This document shows, one piece after another, positions 56,882 to 64,000 of a DNA stretch of 64,000 bases. The stretch's first letter is position 1. Each line of letters opens with the position of its first letter. The DNA comes from Marasmius tenuissimus (taxonomy: Eukaryota; Basidiomycota; Agaricomycetes; Agaricales; Marasmiaceae), in assembly GCA_029532415.1 (NCBI GenBank), contig JAQOTA010000048.1:732001-796000 (forward strand), given 5' to 3'. A model generated the notes under the pieces. The model was given only the letters and a program-made list of their open reading frames with translations. It had not been told where the DNA came from and searched no databases. The position numbers were made by a program, and so were the translations under genes.

Positions 56882-58444
56882 ATACCTGACCCGGTGGCTA
56901 CTGCTCAGTGCTCAGGACTGGGAGTTGCTTTGGCGAATACACCGAAATTGGCCGCGCGATGGCGAGACTAGTGCACCATCAAACTTGCTCGATCTGATTG
57001 AATCAAATCATTGTCTGCTGTTGATGTTCTACTCTTCCATTCTATGGAAAACTAAAGGGTTGGAGGGCCTGATCCTTGGTTTGTCTGCCGAGACTGGCAG
57101 CTAGCATCTGCGTTATTCTGCAGTTCTCTACCAATCTATGATTGTGTGGGGTTCCAATCCCACAATTGCTGAAAGTTCCGCCTCATAGTACGTATACATG
57201 TCCAGCACTCAGAGCCTCCCTACCTTGTCTCAGTCTACTACCTGCGTGCTCCAGGATAGAACTTCGCTCAAAACCAAATTAGTTGTGTCCGTTGTCGCCG
57301 AAGAGACCGAGAACACCGTCAAGACTACTCAAATTCGTTCAAATCTCACAGGTCTATAGGGCTCTCCGCTTTGCATAGAAAGATCGGGTACCAAAAATAC
57401 AACGAAACAGCTCAATACAGCACTAGACAGCATCGCGTGGCTGCAGATTGATCGTCTCGTCAAGTGCATTGCTCTCTCTGACAGAATGTCGCGTTGTCTC
57501 CAGGCCATCCATTCCCATGCGTTCAATTCAAGCGACTTCTCGACGTAAATACCTACACGCAAACTCGGAGGATTTCTGTGACTATCTTGGAGCGATTGGG
57601 TAATGAGGTTTCAGGACAAATCATCATAACTCGTTGGGAAAGGCTCTGAAACCATCTAGGAACCCTTCCAGTGGCCGCTACTATACTATACTTGCATGGA
57701 AGTCGCACACTTGGAGGCGCAGACAAACAAACTATATATTGATCAGTTACTTGCGACAGGTTCTGTTTCAGGCGACGAGCCGCTCAATCATGGCTTGAAC
57801 TCCCGACGGGCGACTCATGAGAACATTTAGGAGATCCTATCTGTGTTTGCCGCGACGGTGAGTGAGTCCGCACCTCGTTGCTGTCTTATGTGATAAGTAT
57901 GGTAAGTATTGAAGATCGGAGTAGATGGAGGCCCTTAGGTATCCACTGCAAGGTGCACACTTGACCCAATCACGGGAGACTTGACAATGAACGAGTATGT
58001 ATCCAAGACCGTAAAATCCGTTTCTGTACCTGATTTATAAATACCTATTTGTCAAAAACGTTTCTAATCGAAGTCAGTTGGGCGGGGCTTCAAGACATTC
58101 AAAGGCAACTCAGGCGGCAGAGTCGAAGAAAACAGGGACTCGCGGACTCGGATAAGCCCACAGGAAGCGCAGGAAGGTTGGGGTCGCTCAGGTACTGGCG
58201 TCGCCATAAGAGTGAATATGTACTCGAAGATCAGACACGTCTAGGCGTACTTTATTTAGTGACGGCAGAAATCAGAGTTTTTTTTTTCCAGAATGAAGCT
58301 AATTATTCTCGATAGTCATACATGTATTGTAAGCTAATGATATTCCACTGAATGACATGACATTCCGTTCAACGTCCGACCCACGAGCCTTTTGACAACT
58401 GAATGAGTACGGAATATGGATTGCGACCTCGCGACTCTCCTGGC

Positions 58445-59222
58445 TCATGATCTCGCTCGGCTTCTTCTGATGGAACACTTCTTCGCATGTCTCTTGCTGT
58501 CCCAAGGCGTGGTGAACAATTTATCGCACTGGTCACAAGAAAATTCTTTGATACCCAAGTGCGCACGGCGACGAACTTGAAGAAAGGGACGTTCACATAA
58601 ATTCGGAACTCGGAAGTTGTGGACAATGGCGGAGACTCACATTCCAAGTTGTGCTTAGTCGTCAAAGACGCGCTACACATCTCGCAGAAAAAGAGCTTGG
58701 ATTTTTCTTTCAGCTGCCTGCGGCGGTTGCTGGAGTTCACCACATTTGGCAGAGCCACAGTCTGCCGGAAATAAGGAGATGTGCCGTTGGAAGACATTCG
58801 GTTGATGGGGTTATGTTGGAGCTGAGTGTGGTTGCTGTTGTGCGGATAGGTTACGTTCTGAGATGGCTCTCGGAAAAGATGAACCTCGTTTGATTGCATT
58901 CCAAAGGATTGTTGAGGAGTAAGAGGTGTAAATTGGGGAGGTAAACTACAATCTTGAGACACACGAGGAACGTAGCCTCGCGGCAGTATGGTATTGGTCA
59001 GGCTGTTCATAAAGCAAAATTTAAGAGAGACGTACCGCTGCAAGCTTCCGGCCACGGTACCACATTCTCTTGTAAAGTGAACGGCCTGTCAGTGTTTGCC
59101 GGCGGGACAGAGGGGTCCATCGTCATGTCGGTAGGCAAGTTGTTCGCAATGAGGGCGCCGGAGGGGGCGTTATTCCACGCCCGCCTGTGACTAAGAGTGC
59201 CACTTCTATCGCAGTAACTCAT
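58445..59222 (-). CDS. C2H2 zinc-finger protein (middle copy)
   Basis: ATG at 59222 (MSYCDRSGTLSHRR) and stop TGA at 58445-58447. The first exon contains DMTMDPSVPPANTD. The second has SNEVHLFREPSQNV and NSSNRRRQLKEKSKL before finger 1 (FFCEMCSASLTTKHNLE). The phase-1 intron comes next, and the last exon gives RRAHLGIKEF and FSCDQCDKLFTTPWDSKRHAKKC. It is shorter than its relatives and more diverged; finger 1 after splicing has RRRAH rather than H-x3-H, so its second His pair is incomplete. It sits between the two direct-repeat units but is not part of them. Confidence 0.6.
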
Positions 59223-60854
59223 GAGGGACCTATTCAAGAGATGAGGACAGGACTGCCGGAAAACAAGAGGCGGCGTACCAGCTGATAACGGCAGTCCTAA
59301 CAGGTCTACTTGAGCTGGGCAGCCTCGAATGCAGGGAGAAACGAGCTGAAGACTCTTCAGAATGAAAAGCCATTGAGGGATGAAGAGGGACGGGCGTGAA
59401 TCGATAGTATGCACCAAAGAGGGCGAAAACCGCAAGCTGGTCTTGAGTCTTCCAATATTCCCCCACCCCGCCACACTCTATGTATATGAATAATATTTCA
59501 CTTTAATTTGACTTTGCCAGATTCAATCTGTCCCGAACATCAGCAATGTGGCTCGGAAACCCCATTTATGATGGCACGAGGGTATCAGGCTTGCATTCGA
59601 TTGTGAACCGGACCTTTCAAACGGTCTCCTAAATTGTCACTCGAGAGCGCCGAGGTTACGATAGCGCTGTTGTTTTTCGACCCTGAATCACTAGCTTCGG
59701 AACGGCCATCTACGACACCGGATAGATGGTTTCACCGATTCCATTGCGAGCCCTTGGTTGTAACACCACGAGGCAGATGCCGATTGATGTCTTGAAAGGA
59801 ATGCGACGAGACCCCACTGTTGAAGAAAATCCGGGTGGAGAAGGGCAGGTGGGGCAACAGCAACATCCGAAAGCACCTGGTAAGATAAGGTTCGACGCTT
59901 CACAACGAGGGAGTCCTGCTGACGAAACCTCCGTTCAGGTTCCCGAAGATTAGGTTGAAGATCAATTCGAGAGTTAACTTGTGAAATTGTTGAATTGGGG
60001 AGACTTACATACCGTACGACTCGCGGGGCGTGCCGCGTAGCAGCAGGACTTAGATTTCCTGCTGCAAATGCTATCAGTCACCCAAGACCCTGAAGCCGGA
60101 GAGGTCAGACTACTTTCCCCTCGTTATTTTCGGTTCGTAGGCTTGTACCGTGTCAAAGACGATCATGATATGTAGAGATCTTCAAGACGCTGCGAATTGT
60201 CGTAGCAAGTGAAATGCCAACCGGCGTGAGGTATTCCTAGTGAGGGACATGATGTGTGGCCCAAGCTCCGTGGACCCATGGGGAAGTTCAACATATCATC
60301 TGTTCCCCCAACGGATGACGGGGTGGGTATTACTCCCCTCTATCCCCTCGCACATATCATCATACGGACCCAGAGGACCCTGGGGTGAACCATCCGGAGA
60401 ACCGGGAATCTTGGTAGGCATCTCCGCCATGGCTATTAGAACGCGCGCACGCTGGTAGTCTAGGGCCCCTAGAAACGTCTCAAGTGGTGGACCGAGTACC
60501 TCCACAATTTAACAATACACGTACCGGTGCTACACCAGTGACAGGACGGAGATCCGACCCAACTCATTGTCCCCGATTCTGACAGGTTGACATCGTGGTG
60601 CTTCCGAGGTACCATATAACTGTGGTTGAATCTGGCTGGTAGAGCCTAGAGGCCGTCACCGTAGAGCCGCGAGATACAGAGAAGTGATAACAGGCTAGGG
60701 ACTACGAGGCCAGGCGTGGCTTGATTGAAAGGAAGTGTGTATCTTGAAGCGGGGTAAACATTTGCGGATAGAAGCTGGAAGAAAGAACAAGTTGACCCTT
60801 GACCGGGAGGCTGGGAAGCTCACCACAGGTTACCAGAAGGGACATATTGAGCTC
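59223..60854. other. Intergenic region
   Basis: Short frames only (for example 59726-59953 +), without a domain or conserved partner. No gene supported. Confidence 0.45.
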
Positions 60855-61286
60855 CAAACTGTGACGAACTACGAATTGGTTACGAACTGGAAGAGGTGAG
60901 CAGCCCCAGTGTCCTTAACGAGCGTTTCCTTCACCGTCACCATGCTGACATTCGGGGCGTAGAAGAGTTATCGCGCCAAGATGCTGCAAGTTTAGCGACA
61001 CAAAATCAAGCTCAAGAGTCGCGGATGCTCGGAAGTCGCCAACAGGAAGAGCATTTTCTTGAGTTGCCCTATAGTGGGTTTATGTTCAGTCGACATAGCA
61101 TATTACCACAAATTTCCAAAGACGCACCTGTGACAGGGAGATCTTTTCGGTCTCCTCAAATATCCACACTGAACGTCTAGGGATCCCTATGTGCAAGGAA
61201 GAGAAGACTGTTGACTTTGTTGTCAGGCCCAAGCGGTACCGCCGGTACAGCGTGAACTGAGGGTGTGAAGAGCGTGAAGATAGGCC

Positions 61287-61640
61287 TTAGACCGGCTCCT
61301 TCAGGAAGAGATTCGAGAAAACTAATTGTAGAGGTAGATCAAGGGTACATGAGAAGCATGGACGCCAGAGATGAATGGATGAATGTGGGTGGAACGGTGA
61401 GAATAACTGTTGAACATTATCATTCAGAAGGAAGGAACTTGGCTTCTTTCTCACACGCCTAGACCGGCGTGGTGCGATCTCTCCGGAGACGCACGAAGTC
61501 GAACCACTTGTGAACTCGAACCCGGACTCTCTCGCCGCAGACGGTTTGGCCCTTGATTCTGTAATTTTCTCAGTCCAAAGATAACCTCCTCGAATCAAGG
61601 AACTTTCTTGATCAACGGAGTTCGAGAAGTACAACAGCAC
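61287..61640 (-). CDS. Possible small conserved protein (copy 2)
   Basis: Partner of 53581-53943. It ends FLKEPV before TAA at 61287-61289, with the same core around SGSTSCVSGEIAPRRS and RVRKKPSSFLL. The frame is kept despite two in-frame indels against copy 1. It could instead be a 3' flank that is open by chance. Confidence 0.35.
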   Translation of the reverse strand: MLLYFSNSVDQESSLIRGGYLWTEKITESRAKPSAARESGFEFTSGSTSCVSGEIAPRRSRRVRKKPSSFLLNDNVQQLFSPFHPHSSIHLWRPCFSCTLDLPLQLVFSNLFLKEPV

Positions 61641-61961
61641 TCTCCCTGAATTGGAAACTTGAAGGGTGGGACAATAATGTGGATATCTTAAAACTAAAGC
61701 TACTTTTACCTATTATAACTACTATACCTACTTTAGATCCGTGCTATATTGAAATGCGTTACAAAGCGTTTAACAGATGCCTAGCATCATATTACGTGAG
61801 CGATCTAGCCGTTCCGGTGAATTCATGGAATGTGAGAACGTCGAAGTCCCGAAGACAGAAGAAAAATATCTCGGGACAAAGTGAGTAGCGTGAGACGTAA
61901 AAAAAACATACAAAACTGTGCGACCACCACCAGGGAGGATATATCCACGGTCATTGTCACC

Positions 61962-63124
61962 CTACGCGGCGACCTTCGTTGTCTTCAAAACGGGGCAATG
62001 TTTTTGGATGTGGCGCGAGCGGTCAGAACTGGTTGTGAATGATCGACCACAGTGTTCACACCCGTGTGGCTTGAAATCATCATGCGAATTTATGTGATCT
62101 TTTTGAAGAGAGTTAGCTTCAGGAAGGACGGACTATACAAACGATTGAACAATCGAAGACATGAAAAAGACTTGGAGTTCCCGAGTCGACGTTAGGCCTA
62201 GCCAATGTGGGCTATAACCGTTGGTCGGCCGGGATCGTATTGTAGCAGTCAAAGAATGAGTGTGCTGCTCACGGTTTAGGTTGTGCTTGGCTGTGAAGTC
62301 GGCATCACAGCCTACGACAGTGCAATGATAAAGCTTGCGGCCCTTGGGCAACGGTTTCCTACGAGCAAGCGCCCGAGCCCGCACTCCATCAGAGGCCACT
62401 CGTCTCGGACGACGAAGGGGACCCGTGATCTCGAGAGGGGATAACCCTAACGTCGTAACATCGACTGAGCGATCCACAGCATTGAGCATCCTAGCCTGAA
62501 GGGTCGGTCCGAGTGCTGTCGGTCCTGGGGAATATACAGAGGAGTTGCAGTTCTGTGCCCAGCTCGGAACGGAATAGTCCCTGTGATACACTGGTGAGGG
62601 TGAAGAACCATAAGAGTCGTACGTCGGCGAGGAACTGGCGATGGAGGAGACGGGGGATGTCGATGAACTGCTATCATACCCTAGATTGAAGGGATGGCTA
62701 TGAGCTCAAGGAAGCGACAAGGAAATAAATAAGTACGACGGAGAGAAAAATATAATGACCACGTACCGCTCGAAGCGATGCCCTGTAACCCAGCGTCGCC
62801 TCTATAATGGCGATCCGCAAGATCTCCTAGAGATGAGACACCTTGCGACGCGTCCATCCTTACAAACCCACTGGTCGCGGGAGCTCCGTGAACATAGCCG
62901 TCGGCGATGGGGTAGTGACTGTAGAGCTGGCTTAACTCAAGATTTTGGGGCTGAAATGCCGTGCTTGCATGCGTAGAAGGTGAGCTGCCAACAGCTTGGT
63001 GATTGAAGTTGTTGGCAGAGGGGGAGGGAGTCCTAGCGGGGAAAGAGGGAGAACATCAGTGCGTCGTTCATAGTGTTATAGAACAACAGCCATACCTAAT
63101 CGGGGAATTAAATGAGTGATACAT
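61962..63124 (-). CDS. C2H2 zinc-finger protein (direct-repeat copy 2)
   Basis: ATG at 63124 (MYHSFNSPIR), matching the first exon of copy 1. Ser/Pro-rich exons contain SSSSTSPVSSIASSSP and RSVDVTTLGLSPLE, then a basic stretch (RALARRKPLPKGRKL). Finger 1 is CTVVGCDADFTAKHNL, a phase-1 intron follows, then HHINSHDD and finger 2 CEHCGRSFTTSSDRSRH with a final Cys two residues after IQKH. The end is VLKTTKVAA and TAG at 61962-61964. No break was seen. A TATA box is at 63234-63242. Confidence 0.7.
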
Positions 63125-64000
63125 GATGATGAAACCAGAGGAAAGGTAAAAGAGTGGACTGATTAGAGACCTCGAGTCGGTGAGGACGAGACGGTGGTGG
63201 TGGCTGATAAAGTTTCTCGAGCCAGCTCTTTACCTTTTTATACTGGGTCCGAGAAATCCCACGAGCCGACTGGAACCAGATTTATCGACTGCCTCGCCTC
63301 GAAATCTTGATCCTGCCACGGATAAAACCGACGAAAACAGCAGTTAGTGTCACATTTTCGTAAAATGTTACAATGGAAAGATCATGCTGAGCTGTTGTGT
63401 GGCTACAAGAAAGGTGGAACCCGGGCAAGGAGCTGTGATCTACAATCACGTTAGGCCCCGGATTCTATGGCTAGTCTAAGTTCAGACTTGATGACAAGGT
63501 CACATTTCGTGAGAGGGAACGTCATTCCCCTGGAAGAATTTGCAAAGTTGATGGTAAGTGTCATCCCATATCAAGGTCACCGCCTAGTGGACTGTCCGGA
63601 GGAAGGAATAGACAGCTTAAAATGTATTATACCAGAGGCCAACCTCACTGGGGATGAGAATGACAAAGTCATTCACGATTTGCTGTGGGTAGGTGTGGGA
63701 AATCCTGGAATTTCGATGAAACAGCCGATGACCAGCCGTACCGAGGACATACCTTGAACAAGAACAAGAAACAGCAAACGGAGGAGTCATACCACGAAAA
63801 CGAGACGGAGACGTTTCTGACAGGCGACATGATCATCTGTCAAAACGTCCTCTTTTTTTTTTCAATTAGATGATTCACGGACGGGAAGTGGTGATATCGA
63901 ACAGCGTCCGCTTGAGGGTGAGAAGGTGCCAGTCGATCTTACTTCTCCAGTCCCTTGGGATTGGTGCTCTTAGCCGGATCCGAGATTCACAACATGATAA
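63125..64000. other. Promoter and upstream flank of the copy 2 C2H2 gene
   Basis: TATA box at 63234-63242 (- strand TATAAAAAG). Further upstream the sequence parallels 55650-56280. A + strand frame at 63467-63757 is not matched by an open frame in copy 1, so it is not called. Confidence 0.45.
63234..63242 (-). promoter_or_regulatory. TATA box of the copy 2 C2H2 gene
   Basis: TATAAAAAG on the - strand about 110 bp before the ATG at 63124. Confidence 0.5.

Larger units (their letters stand above)
55438..58444. other. Long intergenic region
   Basis: Upstream flank of the copy 1 C2H2 gene (duplicated to about 56280), then sequence with only short frames. A CT microsatellite lies at 56863-56881. 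No gene recognised. Confidence 0.45.
60855..64000. repeat. Direct duplication, copy 2
   Basis: Matches 53135-56280 in the same orientation; it reaches the right window edge and may continue beyond it. Confidence 0.8.

Noticed and set aside
57130..57180. T-arm-like hairpin (GTGGGGTTCCAATCCCAC)
   Set aside because: Position 57 of the loop would be C rather than purine, and no acceptor, D or anticodon arm could be placed around it, so it is not called a tRNA.
63467..63757. 96-codon + strand frame near the right edge
   Set aside because: The duplicated counterpart at 55.7-56.2 kb is not open in the same frame.
1..64000. CRISPR array, operon or phage features
   Set aside because: Spliced genes throughout show a eukaryotic nuclear segment; no regularly spaced short repeats were seen.

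Overview
This is a nuclear genome segment of a filamentous basidiomycete, most likely an Agaricomycete. Genes are dense, on both strands, and broken by many introns of about 45-70 bp with GT...AG ends. The gene content is typical of mushroom-forming fungi: a DUF6533 membrane protein, a GMC oxidoreductase, a tyrosine-kinase-like (TKL) kinase, AAA-ATPase-like proteins and a MYND-finger protein. No rRNA, tRNA, CRISPR or intact transposon was recognised.

Layout. 0-6.3 kb: 3' end of an AdipoR/haemolysin-III family gene, a DUF6533 gene and a GMC oxidoreductase, all +. 6.4-15.2 kb (left arm, -): a three-gene block of an uncharacterised helical protein, an AAA-ATPase-like P-loop protein and a MYND protein. 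15.5-24.8 kb (-): a kinase-like gene, then two copies of a two-gene module (a basidiomycete 'GDVG' protein followed by a C2H2 zinc-finger gene), then a kinase remnant. 24.8-28.9 kb: gene-poor. 29-36 kb (+): a Crz1-like zinc-finger gene, a TKL kinase and a C2H2 gene. 36.5-44.3 kb (right arm, +): an inverted copy of the left-arm block with the MYND gene deleted down to a remnant and the ATPase gene frameshifted. 44.6-49.3 kb: a third, broken ATPase copy, a stand-alone PD-(D/E)XK nuclease-like gene, and a fourth, core-less ATPase remnant. 50.6-51.5 kb: cytochrome c oxidase subunit IV, the one clear housekeeping gene. 53.1-64 kb: two direct copies of a unit of about 3.1 kb, each with a C2H2 gene, separated by a third C2H2 gene.

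The main theme is repeated duplication: a large inverted duplication (arms about 8 kb, spacer about 21 kb), a smaller nested inverted duplication that produced a chimeric zinc-finger gene, a tandem module duplication and a direct duplication. Several copies carry single-base frameshifts or in-frame TAG codons. These are either decaying genes or consensus errors in the assembly, and reads would decide.

The best candidates for undescribed biology are: (1) the ATPase-like/helical-protein/MYND cassette next to a separate PD-(D/E)XK protein, because the AAA-ATPase-like family in other organisms often carries a nuclease domain in the same chain and these copies do not; (2) the chimeric zinc-finger gene; (3) the GDVG/C2H2 pairs, whose reading frames abut or overlap. 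Exon boundaries below were read by eye, so internal coordinates are approximate; start and stop positions were checked on the sequence where stated.
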